Assembly: GCF_013410115.1 (NCBI RefSeq)
Contig: NZ_JACCCV010000002.1
Span: forward strand, 186,001-250,000
Direction: 5' to 3'
DNA: 64,000 nucleotides
DNA from: Tunturiibacter gelidiferens
Lineage (GTDB): Bacteria > Acidobacteriota > Terriglobia > Terriglobales > Acidobacteriaceae
Part shown: positions 9,958 through 18,166 of the stretch, piece by piece
How positions within the stretch are numbered: position 1 is the stretch's first letter
How the letters are laid out: each line of letters starts with the position of its first letter
Program-made: the position numbers and the translations under genes
Notes under the pieces: generated by a model
What the model was told of the DNA's origin: nothing
The model's input: only the letters and a program-made list of their open reading frames with translations
The model's database searches: none

Positions 9958-9995
9958 GCGGCTTCGGTGCGGATGCGGTTCTTACGATGGGAGAT
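9958..9995 (+). repeat. Direct repeat copy 1 (matches the 3' end of the DedA gene)
   Basis: The first 20 bases (GCGGCTTCGGTGCGGATGCG) are identical to 10788-10807, and similarity continues to about 9995 with few changes. Read on the minus strand it encodes SHRKNRIRTEAA followed by a stop, nearly the same C-terminus as the DedA protein (SHWKNRIRTEAA, stop). The lipoprotein gene at 10050-10769 sits between the two copies. Confidence 0.75.
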
Positions 9996-10049
9996 CCATT
10001 CTGGCTCAACGCGATAAGCTTTGGTGTCTAATCTTTAGAGGTTGTCGAT

Positions 10050-10769
10050 ATGCTACGCCCCTTGGTTGCAACTGCGTTATTTCTGCTCGGCTCGGGCTGC
10101 TCGCAAGGCCAAAGCGCAATCGCTTCGAAGTGCATGACGCAGCCAGAGTTTGCCCCTAAGCTCGTTGACAATCCGAACAGGGTGGTCACCTTCAGGTGTC
10201 AAGGCACGGCGCTCGATCTGATCGAGTCTGCGGGACGTCAGGCGCGAATCCCAATCGGACTTGTGCTCGATGCGCGCCAAGAGACCATATTTCATACGAA
10301 GCGGCAGTTCGATCTGATAGGTGCGGATGCAGCGTCTGCTTTGCGGGAGGCTATTCGGGAGACCGGCTACGAGTTGAAACAGGAAGGGGATGTGCTTGTG
10401 ATCGTCCCTGTGACCTTGACCGATCGGCAACGCAATCTACTGGCGTTACGTCTCACAAATTTCAAGACATTGCCTGGTAGCACGATGTTTGACTTGGGGC
10501 TTCATTTGAACATGTGGCTAAGAGATGCCACCAATCCAATGACTGGCTACAATCTCAGCCACCCGTCGTCGAACAACGAGGAACAGTTTACCTTTGCGGA
10601 GATTCCTTCCGCGACCACACAAGAGATCGCAAATCGTATCGTCGACTTGGGCTCGAAGGGGATGTGGGTTTTGCGCCTCAATGCGGGTGAAGCAGACGGC
10701 AAGCCGGTTGATACTTTGGAGATTGAACCGTATCAACACCATTCCAACAGACCGGTCGTCGTGCAGTGA
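10050..10769 (+). CDS. Small lipoprotein with an STN/secretin-like domain
   Basis: A 239-residue product; AGAGG lies 8 nt before the ATG. The signal sequence ends with the lipobox LGSGC. Residues about 45-130 contain LDLIESAGRQARIPIGLVLD...FDLIGADAASALREAIRETGYELKQ..GDVLVIVP, the alternation of helices and strands seen in secretin/TonB short N-terminal (STN) domains and in secretin N domains. The rest is unrecognised. It is likely an extracytoplasmic lipoprotein of unknown role. A 38-bp direct repeat derived from, or shared with, the DedA gene end flanks it, suggesting that this gene arrived as a unit. It converges on the DedA gene with a 14-bp gap. Confidence 0.65.
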   Translation: MLRPLVATALFLLGSGCSQGQSAIASKCMTQPEFAPKLVDNPNRVVTFRCQGTALDLIESAGRQARIPIGLVLDARQETIFHTKRQFDLIGADAASALREAIRETGYELKQEGDVLVIVPVTLTDRQRNLLALRLTNFKTLPGSTMFDLGLHLNMWLRDATNPMTGYNLSHPSSNNEEQFTFAEIPSATTQEIANRIVDLGSKGMWVLRLNAGEADGKPVDTLEIEPYQHHSNRPVVVQ

Positions 10770-10783
10770 GCTGCGACGACAGG

Positions 10784-11410
10784 TCAGGCGGCTTCGGTGC
10801 GGATGCGATTCTTCCAGTGGGAGACTACGAACCAGATGAAGCCCACGACGATGACGAGTTCGACGGCGAGGTGGAAGCGGTGGAAGATCTCTTTGAAGCG
10901 GGGGTTAGTGTTCCAGGTTGCGCCTAACTTCATGCCGATGTAGGCGAGTGCGTAGCACCAGGGCCAGGAGCCGATGAAGGTGTAGATGTGGAAGCGGAGC
11001 TGGTTCATCTTTGCAACGCCCGCGGGAAAGGCGATGAAGGTGCGGACGATGGGGAGCATGCGTCCGATGAGCACGGTGATGGAGCCGTATTTGGAGAAGA
11101 AGTGGTCGACGAGATCGAGGTCGCGACGGCTGAGGAGCATCATGCTTCCATAGCGCTCGACCATGGGACGTCCGCCCTTGGCGCCGACCCAGTAGGCGGG
11201 GATGGAGCCGAGGTTTGACGCAAGAGAGGCAACGGTGGCGAGGATGATGAGTTGGAGTTGCGTGTGCGCGAGAGCATAGCCGGCGAGCGGCATGATGACT
11301 TCGGAGGGGATGGGAATGCACGCGGATTGGATCGCCATGAGGATGACGACACTGGCGTAGCCGCCGCTGACGATGGCTCCGATAAGGAGTGCAATGATCT
11401 TCTCTGACAT
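10784..11410 (-). CDS. DedA family membrane protein
   Basis: A 208-residue integral membrane protein of the DedA/SNARE-associated (VTT) family. It has the conserved N-terminal segment ESACIPIPSEVIMPLAGYAL-like (here QSACIPIPSEV, about residues 28-38), the ANLGS-type signature as ASNLGSIPAYWVGAKGG, and F..K(Y)G...VLIGRMLPIVRTFIAFPAGVAKM, the VTT core with the essential Arg. DedA proteins take part in lipid-carrier (undecaprenyl phosphate) or phospholipid translocation and membrane homeostasis. Length is normal. Its last codons are duplicated 830 bp away on the left. Confidence 0.92.
   Translation of the reverse strand: MSEKIIALLIGAIVSGGYASVVILMAIQSACIPIPSEVIMPLAGYALAHTQLQLIILATVASLASNLGSIPAYWVGAKGGRPMVERYGSMMLLSRRDLDLVDHFFSKYGSITVLIGRMLPIVRTFIAFPAGVAKMNQLRFHIYTFIGSWPWCYALAYIGMKLGATWNTNPRFKEIFHRFHLAVELVIVVGFIWFVVSHWKNRIRTEAA
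10788..10825 (+). repeat. Direct repeat copy 2, inside the DedA 3' end
   Basis: Partner of the copy at 9958-9995, in the same orientation and offset by exactly 830 bp. It covers the last codons of the DedA gene. No transposase or terminal inverted repeat is visible in between. Confidence 0.75.
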
Positions 11411-11505
11411 GTAGTTGCAGTATACGAGGTGAGGGTTTAGTTGGGATGAGTTTTGGGTGACGAGGGCATGATTTAGCGGGCTTTGCGATTTGCAGCCGTG
11501 GAAAG

Positions 11506-11546
11506 ATGCAGATCCTTCGACTCCGCTGCGCTTCGCTCAGGATGAC
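11506..11546. repeat. Dispersed 'HPERSAAESKDL' repeat, copy 2
   Basis: It carries GACTCCGCTGCGCTTCGCTC and AGGATGAC, the fuller form of the element at 5661-5692; translated on the minus strand it reads HPERSAAESKDL. It lies in the 274-bp gap between the divergent DedA and coproheme decarboxylase genes. The rest of this gap shows no gene. Confidence 0.75.
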
Positions 11547-11684
11547 ACCTTTTTAGGAAAGCGCTCTTCCGAAAATTGAGGTTATGTGCAGCTTCTTTGG
11601 CCGTGCTGCGTTTTTGCTTAGCGGGGAGCCCTTTGGCATTTCGGGTTCGGTGCTCTAGCATGGAGGAGTCAGGAGATTTGCGCC

Positions 11685-12500
11685 ATGTCGAATACCGTTA
11701 CCGAAGCAGGAACCTCAATCGCTACTGAAACTAAAGGTACTGAACCGACGCAGACTGGCAGACCGGCGAGCAGCTATGGGGCAGCGCCACACGATCCGTC
11801 GAAGCCGCCGGTGAAGCGGCAGATTGTGTGCTTCAGCTTCTACAAGGTGATGCCGGAGTGGCGGAGATTGCCGGCGGAGGAGAAGGCGGCGCATAAAGCA
11901 GCGTTTGCCGAGGTGCTGACGAGGTGGAATAAGCCGGGTGAGTTTGTGTCGTTGACGTACTCGACGATTGGGACACGAGGCGATGTGGATATGTGCGTGT
12001 GGTCGATTGGGTATGGTGTGGATGAGCTGAACCAGATGCGGAGTGAGTTGATGCGGACGCCGCTGGGTGGATATTTGAACTCGCCGCATAATTTTCTGGC
12101 GATGACGAAGCGGTCTCAGTACCAGATTGACCGGCCGGATGAGAGTGAGGGCGAAGGGCGCGGGGCGATTCGTCCGGGGGGGCAGAAGTACATCTTTATT
12201 TATCCGTTCTGGAAGACGAGGCCGTGGTATCTGCTGTCGGCTGCGGAGCGGAAGCGGCTGATGGATGAGCATATTCGGATTGGGTTGATGTATCCGCGGG
12301 TGAAGTTGAATACGACTTACTCGTTCGGGATCGACGACCAGGAGTTTGTGGTGGCGTTCGAGACGAACTTCCCCGAGGACTTTCTGGATCTGGTGCAGCA
12401 GCTTCGGGAGACGGAGATCAGCTTGTATACGCTCGAGGACACACCGATCTTCAGTTGTGTTCGCGTTCCTGCGGCGGAGATGCTGGATCGTCTGGGTTAG
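11685..12500 (+). CDS. chdC: Coproheme decarboxylase (chlorite dismutase family)
   Basis: A 271-residue member of the chlorite-dismutase-like family (HemQ/ChdC), which decarboxylates coproheme III to heme b in the coproporphyrin-dependent route. After a 45-residue polar N-terminal extension come QIVCFSFYKVMPEWRRL, the DVDMCVWSIGYGVDELNQM segment, TKRSQYQI and IYPFWKTRPWYLLSAAERKRLMDEH, the block holding the catalytic tyrosine region of ChdC. The FSCVRVPAAEMLDRL end is also typical. An AGGAG SD precedes the ATG. Six bases separate it from nth, so the two may be co-transcribed. True chlorite dismutase activity is unlikely in this sub-family. Confidence 0.9.
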   Translation: MSNTVTEAGTSIATETKGTEPTQTGRPASSYGAAPHDPSKPPVKRQIVCFSFYKVMPEWRRLPAEEKAAHKAAFAEVLTRWNKPGEFVSLTYSTIGTRGDVDMCVWSIGYGVDELNQMRSELMRTPLGGYLNSPHNFLAMTKRSQYQIDRPDESEGEGRGAIRPGGQKYIFIYPFWKTRPWYLLSAAERKRLMDEHIRIGLMYPRVKLNTTYSFGIDDQEFVVAFETNFPEDFLDLVQQLRETEISLYTLEDTPIFSCVRVPAAEMLDRLG

Positions 12501-12505
12501 AGCGA

Positions 12506-13300
12506 ATGGCGAAGACGATTGTGGTTCGGACGGGAACGCCGGCAAAGCAACCTCGTGGTGCGAAGAGTGAAGCTGTGGTTGGTGCGAAGGCTCGCGCGAT
12601 TGCGAAGTCTGAGCCTGTTGCGGTAAAGAACAAGGCTGGGAAGACACGGAATCCGCTGGCGCCGGAGCGGGTTGCGGCGATTCTGGATGCTCTGCGGAAG
12701 ACATACCCCGGTGTGGTGTGCGCGCTGAATCATAGAGGTGCGTGGGAGCTGACGGTGGCTACGATTCTGTCGGCGCAGTGCACGGATGTTCGGGTGAATC
12801 TGGTTACTCCGGCGTTGTTCAAGGCGTTTCCTACTCCGAAGGCGATGGCTGCCGCTTCCCTGCCCGAGCTTGAAGAGTTGATTCGGACGACCGGATTTTT
12901 CCGGAATAAGGCGAAGTCGATTCAGGGGGCGGCGCGGGTGGTTGTCGAGAAGTTTGGGGGTAAGGTGCCTCAGACGATGGAGGAGATTCTTACGCTTCCG
13001 GGGGTGGCTCGGAAGACTGGGAATGTGGTGTTGGGCTCGTGGTTTAACATTGCGGTTGGCGTCGTTGTGGATACGCATGTTATGAGATTGTCGCGACGGC
13101 TGGAGTTGGCTGGAACTACACCTGGGTCGACGGCGCCGGAGAAGGTGGAGCGGGATCTGATGAAGATTATTCCGCAGGATCGGTGGATCGCGTTTTCGCA
13201 TGAGTTGATTCATCATGGGCGGCAGATTTGTGTGGCTCGCAAGCCGAAGTGTGTGGACTGTACGCTTGAGAGGCTGTGTAACTCGGGGGATAAGACGTAG
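12506..13300 (+). CDS. nth: Endonuclease III
   Basis: A 264-residue DNA glycosylase/AP lyase of base-excision repair that removes oxidised pyrimidines. The start at 12506 is preferred to an upstream in-frame one because that would overlap the preceding gene. About 50 basic, Ala/Lys-rich residues precede the conserved fold. The helix-hairpin-helix LPGVARKTGNVVLG contains the catalytic Lys, and VVDTHVMRLSRRL contains the catalytic Asp. The 4Fe-4S ligands are complete in CVARKPKCVDCTLERLC (Cx6Cx2Cx5C). Length beyond the family norm (about 210-220) comes from the N-terminal tail. Assignment is secure. Confidence 0.95.
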   Translation: MAKTIVVRTGTPAKQPRGAKSEAVVGAKARAIAKSEPVAVKNKAGKTRNPLAPERVAAILDALRKTYPGVVCALNHRGAWELTVATILSAQCTDVRVNLVTPALFKAFPTPKAMAAASLPELEELIRTTGFFRNKAKSIQGAARVVVEKFGGKVPQTMEEILTLPGVARKTGNVVLGSWFNIAVGVVVDTHVMRLSRRLELAGTTPGSTAPEKVERDLMKIIPQDRWIAFSHELIHHGRQICVARKPKCVDCTLERLCNSGDKT

Positions 13301-13366
13301 AGCTCGCACTAGGCGTGAGGAGTTTTTTCGAAGTTTGATCAATGTTGAGTGTTTGCGATCGGTGCG

Positions 13367-14317
13367 ATGAGGAGTTTTATTGTGGGAGAGAGAGTGACGT
13401 TGGAACAAGGAACTGTAACTACCGGCTCGTCACTGCAGCGATGCCCGTTGTGTGCCGGCAGCGACATAGAAGTTCATCTGGAGGCAACGGGCGGTGCACT
13501 CGCTCATGACGCGCTTGGCTCTTCGCGGACCGACGTTGGCCACGGCAAGGTGCTGCGCTGCAGGGGATGCGGGTTTGTCTTCTCGGAGTTTCGTCCAGCC
13601 GACGAGGAGCTTCATACGCTGTATCGCGAGATGAATCCTACGGTGTATGAAAAGGAGGCGCAGGGGCGTCTAAAGACAGCGCAGCGGCACCTGAAGATGG
13701 TGCAACGACACATCGCAGGCGGCAGGCTGGTGGACGTGGGCTGTGCCTCTGGCTCGTTCCTGAAGGTTGCAGCCGAGGCTGGATGGACGGTCACTGGAGT
13801 TGAGCCTTCGGAGACGCTTGCCAACTATGCGAAGAAGTTGCTGGATGGCCGCGGCGATGTTCATTGCGCGACGCTGCAGCAGGCGAAGCTGCAACCTCAA
13901 TCTTTCGATGCTCTGACGCTTTTCGATGTGCTGGAGCATGTGACCGATCCGCTGGCGTTCCTTACCGAGTGCGCGTCGCTGTTGAAGCCTGGGGGGTATC
14001 TGTTTGCGAACGTTCCTGACATCAGCAGCCTGCAGGCTCGCGTGCTGGGTGGTCGATGGCCGCTGCTTCTGGCCGAGCACCTGAACTACTTCGACCGAAC
14101 GACGTTGAAGCGGTGCGGAGATGCAGCTGGACTGCGATGGATCGCCTTCGATCGGCGACCGGCGTCGTTTACGGTTGAGTATGTGCTGTACCGTCTCTCT
14201 CAGCATGGGATACCGGGGAGCAGTCTGGGTCATCGCATGGTGCAGGAGAACTCGTTGGGGAGTATGTGCATTCCGGTTTACCTGGGCGAGACGTTTGCTG
14301 CGTGGGTGCGCGCTTAG
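13367..14317 (+). CDS. SAM-dependent methyltransferase with N-terminal zinc ribbon
   Basis: A class I methyltransferase of about 316 residues. A Zn-ribbon-like pair of CxxC motifs (CPLCAGS and CRGCGFVF) precedes the SAM domain, whose motif I is VDVGCASGSFLKVAAEAGW, followed by GVEPSE and LFDVLEHVTDPLAFLTECASLLKPGGYLFANVPD. This arrangement (zinc ribbon then UbiG-like Methyltransf_23) is common in enzymes modifying sugars or small metabolites in cell-surface clusters; the substrate is not evident. Several starts are possible: GTG 13349, ATG 13367, or TTG 13400 behind GGAGAG. Its end overlaps the convergent hemD end by 4 bp. Confidence 0.82.
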   Translation: MRSFIVGERVTLEQGTVTTGSSLQRCPLCAGSDIEVHLEATGGALAHDALGSSRTDVGHGKVLRCRGCGFVFSEFRPADEELHTLYREMNPTVYEKEAQGRLKTAQRHLKMVQRHIAGGRLVDVGCASGSFLKVAAEAGWTVTGVEPSETLANYAKKLLDGRGDVHCATLQQAKLQPQSFDALTLFDVLEHVTDPLAFLTECASLLKPGGYLFANVPDISSLQARVLGGRWPLLLAEHLNYFDRTTLKRCGDAAGLRWIAFDRRPASFTVEYVLYRLSQHGIPGSSLGHRMVQENSLGSMCIPVYLGETFAAWVRA

Positions 14318-15093
14318 ACGGTTGATTCAAAGCAGGAGCTTAGGGACTGTATGAGGGCGGGGATGGTAGGTTCGGTGGCTTCTGCAGTTGGGGAGTAGCC
14401 GAGGTCGCGGAGGGTTCGGCTGGTGATGGGGCCGATGGAGGCGAGGGTGATGTTGGGTGGGAGGGTGAGGTTGGCGGCTTCGAGGAGAGCGAAGAGGTTG
14501 GTGGCGGTGGAGGCGCTGGTGAAGGTGATGGCGTCGGGGTAGTTCTCGGGAGTGCTGAAGAGGTGTCGGAGGGCGGGGATGGAGTCTGGGGGCGTCTGGT
14601 TGCGGTAGGCTTCGGCGATGGTGACGGTGGCTCCGGCGGCGGTGAGGGCTTCGGGGAGTATGTCGCGGGCTTCGGTGGCGCGGGGGAGGAGGAAGGTCTT
14701 GCCGGGGGCTTCGGGAAGGAGAGCTTCGGCCAGAGATTCGGCGATGTACTGCGGGGGGACGAGGTCAACTGTGAGGCCGATGGCGTTGGCGGCGCGAAGG
14801 GTGGCTGGACCGATGACGGCGATGTGCTTGGGGAGTTGGGTGAGGTGGAGGAACTGGGCTCGGCGATGGAAGGCTTCGACGGCGTTGGCGCTGGTGAAGA
14901 GAAGCCAGTCGTAGGTGCGGAGGCAGGTGAGGGCGGCGTCGAGGGCGGCGAATGAGGCAGGTGGGACGATTTCGATGGTGGGGATGGTGATAGGAGTTGC
15001 ACCCAGGGCTTCGAGTTGAGCGGCGAGGTCGGAGGCCTGGTGGCGGGTTCGGGTGATGAGGATGCGTTTGCCGGCGAGTGGCATGTGTTGCAA
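14314..15093 (-). CDS. hemD: Uroporphyrinogen-III synthase
   Basis: A 259-residue protein with the bilobed HemD pattern: KRILITRTRHQASDLAAQLEALG at the start, WLLFTSANAVEAF, IAVIGPATLRAA, the second-lobe LLPRATEARDILPEAL, ITFTSASTATNLFAL and LASIGPITSRTLRDLGY. HemD closes hydroxymethylbilane with inversion of ring D to form uroporphyrinogen III. HemD sequences are very variable, but this set of motifs is clear. An alternative start is Met4. It is not adjacent to hemC, which lies 6 kb away. Confidence 0.93.
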   Translation of the reverse strand: MQHMPLAGKRILITRTRHQASDLAAQLEALGATPITIPTIEIVPPASFAALDAALTCLRTYDWLLFTSANAVEAFHRRAQFLHLTQLPKHIAVIGPATLRAANAIGLTVDLVPPQYIAESLAEALLPEAPGKTFLLPRATEARDILPEALTAAGATVTIAEAYRNQTPPDSIPALRHLFSTPENYPDAITFTSASTATNLFALLEAANLTLPPNITLASIGPITSRTLRDLGYSPTAEATEPTIPALIQSLSSCFESTV

Positions 15094-15226
15094 TTGTAGA
15101 TGGCGATAGAGGAAGACTTAGAGGAGAAGTGGTGGTGGGCGGCTTTCCCGCTGCTCGAGCGATGCGGTGGGCGGGCTTTGACTTGTTGGAGTTGCGAGGC
15201 TAGGATGCCCGGCTACGAGGTGATCT

Positions 15227-15517
15227 ATGCCAACTTACGTTTCACTTTGCCGATGGACGGCGCAGGGGACACAACATATGAAGGAGAGTCCCAGCAGATT
15301 GGACGCCGCGAGAAAAGGGTTTGCGGCGGATGGAGTGAAGATACTTCACTTCTATATGACTACAGGAACCCATGACATGGTCATCATCTCTGAAGCCCCT
15401 AACGACGAGGCGATGGCGAAGGCGCTCCTCACGCAGATTTCTAAGGGAGGAATCACCACGCAGACCTCACGGGCTTTTACAGAGGATGAGTATCGGGCGA
15501 TCCTGGGTAGTCTCTAG
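15227..15517 (+). CDS. GYD domain protein
   Basis: A 96-residue protein of the GYD family (small alpha/beta ferredoxin-like domains of unknown function, widespread in soil bacteria). Visible are the N-terminal MPTYVSLCRWTAQG, the central FYMTTGTHDMVIISEAPNDEAMAKALL (the tyrosine and D of the family signature) and a C-terminal helix. The SD GAGGTG is 4 nt before the ATG. It stands alone; nothing indicates a partner. Confidence 0.85.
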   Translation: MPTYVSLCRWTAQGTQHMKESPSRLDAARKGFAADGVKILHFYMTTGTHDMVIISEAPNDEAMAKALLTQISKGGITTQTSRAFTEDEYRAILGSL

Positions 15518-16075
15518 CGATGTCATCAGAAGGTTGATCAGGGCGACGCCGAATCTTCGGTCGAAGTGGAAGTTATTCGAGTGCTGCGGAGAGCTGGGTT
15601 CGGAAGCACAATTGATTTGCCGCGAGCCAACGGTTCGGGTGTGGCGAATGAGCTCGAGGGCGAGCGCGCGCGGGATGGGCGCGCGTTACATCCGGAACCG
15701 CGTGGGGATTCCTGGCGGACGCGGCAAGAAATTACTTCAGTATGTCTCGGTTATGTATCCGTGGTGCTTACAGAAGAAGTGGGGTAGTGTGCGAAATGCT
15801 CCGAGCAAATTCCTATGAAATCTTTGTGACATTTTAGGTCACATTTCTGGTCTTCAGCGCGTTCTGCTGCTACGCTGTTGGTACTTCCCTGCTGGGCTTT
15901 TTGTTGAGTTGCGACCTCGGCATGTCGCGAGGCTGTACCGCTCTTTGCTGCTCTGGACAACCTGTGTAGTGCTGCGGAACACATCCGTCTTGGCGCGAGC
16001 CAAAGACGGGGCGAACATGATTCTGCGAGGTGCTACCGAACTTATCTGCTATCAGACCTATCAAGGAGGCAGCCC
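15518..16075. other. Long intergenic region upstream of the PQQ-propeller/lectin gene
   Basis: About 560 bp with no credible gene. It holds an inverted repeat at 15825-15843 and ends with AAGGAGG, the SD of the next gene. Likely promoter and leader DNA. Confidence 0.4.
15825..15843. promoter_or_regulatory. Palindrome TGTGAC-N7-GTCACA, possible operator
   Basis: A perfect 6-bp inverted repeat (TGTGACATTTTAGGTCACA) lies 232 bp before the secreted propeller gene. The half-sites are CRP/FNR-like, but the spacing between TGTGA and TCACA is 9 rather than 6, so a CRP site is doubtful. A similar sequence is at 3615-3631. Confidence 0.35.
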
Positions 16076-18163
16076 GTGTACTTTTCTTTGCATCGAGACT
16101 TCTTCATTCGTCGAAATTCTTTTTTGCGACGAGATTTTTTTCCCGGACGCGCGGGGCTTCGGTCCATCTTCCTGTTGGTTGCCGCAGTGTTTGCAGGCAC
16201 GCTACCGTTGATGGCGCAGACCGATGTGTTGACGTGGCACAACGATGTGGCGAGAACGGGTCAGAATCTTCGCGAGTCTCTGCTGACGCCTGCGGTGGTG
16301 AATTCGGCGAGCTTCGGGCTGCTTGCGAACGTGGTGGTGGACGGCAAGGTGGATGCGCAGCCGCTGTATGCGTCTGCGGTAGCGGTCGCCGGACAGGGTA
16401 CGCACAACATTCTGTATGTGGCGACCGAGCATGACAGTCTCTATGCGATCGATGGAGATACAGGAAAGATTTACTGGCGCAAGAGCATGCTGGGCGCGGG
16501 GGAGACGACATCGGATGATCGCAGCTGCAGCCAGGTGGTGCCAGAGATCGGGATCACGGCGACGCCGGTGATCGACCGTGGGGTCGGAGGGCATGGGACC
16601 ATCTTTGTGGTGGCGATGAGCAAGGACAGTTCGGGAAATTACTACCATCGGGTGCACTCGCTGGATATGTCGTCGGGAGCGGAGCAGAAAGGCAGTCCGG
16701 TGACGGTTTCGGCTACGTATCCGGGGGTGGGCCGTGCGAGTTCGGGGGGCAAGGTGGTGTTCGACCCGAAGCAGTACAAGGATCGTCCTGCACTGCTGGT
16801 GTTGAGTGGAACGCTGTATACGACCTGGGGTTCGCACTGTGATGCGGAGCCCTACGCGGGCTGGATCATCAGCTACAACGAACGCACGCTGGCGCAGACG
16901 GCGGTGTTCAACTTTGCGCCGAACGGCTCGGAGGCGGCGCCGTGGAATGCGGGCGCGGGGCCGGCTGCGGATACGTTGGGCAATGTTTATATCTCTCTGG
17001 GCAACGGCACGTTCGATACGACGCTGAACTCCGCGGGTATGCCGGGGAAGGGAGATTACGGCAACTCGATGTTGAAGCTGCACGCATCGACGCTGACGCC
17101 GCTCGACTACTGGACGATGTATAACACCGGCTCGGAGTCTGGGCAGGACGTGGACCTTGGCTCGGGGGGACTGATGCTGCTGCCGGACCAGAAGGACGCA
17201 ACGGGCAAGGTGCGGCACCTTGCGGTAGCGGCGGGGAAGGACGGCAATTTGTATGTGGCCGATCGAGACAATATGGGTCACTACGACGCGACCAACGACG
17301 GCACGATCTACCAGCAGTTGACGGGAGCTTTGGCGGGCGGGGTCTGGTCGAGTCCTGCATACTTCAACGAGCGGGTTTACTACGGGCCGCAAGGACATAA
17401 TTTGATGTCATTTCCAATTGCCGCGGCGCGGCTGGGGAGTACGGTTCAGACCACAGCGACCGGGTTTCCTTATCCCGGGACGACGCCCAGCATCTCGGCG
17501 TATGGAACGGCGAACGCGATTGTGTGGGCGGTGGATAACCGAAACCCTGCGTTGTTGCATGCGTATGACGCGGGCAATTTGAGCACTGAGTTTTATAACA
17601 CTAGCCAGGCAGCCGCAGGACGGGACCACTTCGGAGCGGGCAATAAGTTCATTACCCCGACGGTCGTCAACGGCAAGGTGTATGTGGCAACGACCAACAG
17701 CGTGGGGATCTTCGGCTTGATTCGGAAGACGCCTGCATTGGTCGCTGATGGAGATTACACGCTGGTGAACAGCAACAGTGGGCTAGCGCTTGAAGATCCG
17801 TCGGGTTCGAAGGTAGCCGGCACCGCGATGTGCCAGGCGGTGATCGATGTGGGGTCCGATCAGAAGTGGTTCCTCTCCTACGACGGGCAGGGATATTACA
17901 GAATGCAGAATGTGAGCAGCGCGATGTTTCTGACCGACCCCGGCAGTTCGAGCAGTAGCGGGATCTCTCTTGAACAGGAACTGCCCGCCAGCGACGCGAG
18001 CCAGCTGTGGTCTTTGACTGCGGCTTCAGGGGGCGGGTACGTGATCACGAATAAGGCGACCGGGCTGGTGTTTGATGTTATCAACGGCACCAAGACCGTG
18101 GGACCGTACGTGGATCTTGAGACTGCGGGCGGCGTGTCGAACCAGACTTGGTTGCTGAAGTAG
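16076..18163 (+). CDS. Secreted PQQ-type beta-propeller with C-terminal ricin-type lectin domain
   Basis: A 695-residue product starting with GTG 8 nt after a strong AAGGAGG. The signal peptide has a long, Arg-rich n-region and a hydrophobic core (SIFLLVAAVFAGTLPLMAQ). Residues about 50-545 are propeller-like, with blade motifs such as NILYVATEHDSLYAIDGDTGKIYW and DGNLYVADRDNMG, as in PQQ-binding-like proteins; no catalytic dehydrogenase signature (Asp/Ca2+ site, vicinal Cys pair) is obvious. Residues about 555-695 form a ricin B-type trefoil with QxW motifs (QKW, SQLW, NQTW). It probably binds carbohydrate outside the cell. A pqq cluster exists 33 kb away, but use of PQQ here is unproven. 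Confidence 0.8.
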   Translation: MYFSLHRDFFIRRNSFLRRDFFPGRAGLRSIFLLVAAVFAGTLPLMAQTDVLTWHNDVARTGQNLRESLLTPAVVNSASFGLLANVVVDGKVDAQPLYASAVAVAGQGTHNILYVATEHDSLYAIDGDTGKIYWRKSMLGAGETTSDDRSCSQVVPEIGITATPVIDRGVGGHGTIFVVAMSKDSSGNYYHRVHSLDMSSGAEQKGSPVTVSATYPGVGRASSGGKVVFDPKQYKDRPALLVLSGTLYTTWGSHCDAEPYAGWIISYNERTLAQTAVFNFAPNGSEAAPWNAGAGPAADTLGNVYISLGNGTFDTTLNSAGMPGKGDYGNSMLKLHASTLTPLDYWTMYNTGSESGQDVDLGSGGLMLLPDQKDATGKVRHLAVAAGKDGNLYVADRDNMGHYDATNDGTIYQQLTGALAGGVWSSPAYFNERVYYGPQGHNLMSFPIAAARLGSTVQTTATGFPYPGTTPSISAYGTANAIVWAVDNRNPALLHAYDAGNLSTEFYNTSQAAAGRDHFGAGNKFITPTVVNGKVYVATTNSVGIFGLIRKTPALVADGDYTLVNSNSGLALEDPSGSKVAGTAMCQAVIDVGSDQKWFLSYDGQGYYRMQNVSSAMFLTDPGSSSSSGISLEQELPASDASQLWSLTAASGGGYVITNKATGLVFDVINGTKTVGPYVDLETAGGVSNQTWLLK

Positions 18164-18166
18164 TCC

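Noticed and set aside
11715..12704. 329-codon minus-strand frame opposite the chdC-nth genes
   Set aside because: Low-complexity Arg/His/Pro/Gln-rich antisense shadow of two well-identified genes.
15566..15787. 73-codon frame between the GYD gene and the propeller gene
   Set aside because: No similarity recognised, no SD; considered non-coding.
15825..15843. CRP binding site at the TGTGAC palindrome
   Set aside because: Half-sites match, but the spacing (9 between TGTGA and TCACA) does not fit CRP/FNR; kept only as an unspecified palindrome.
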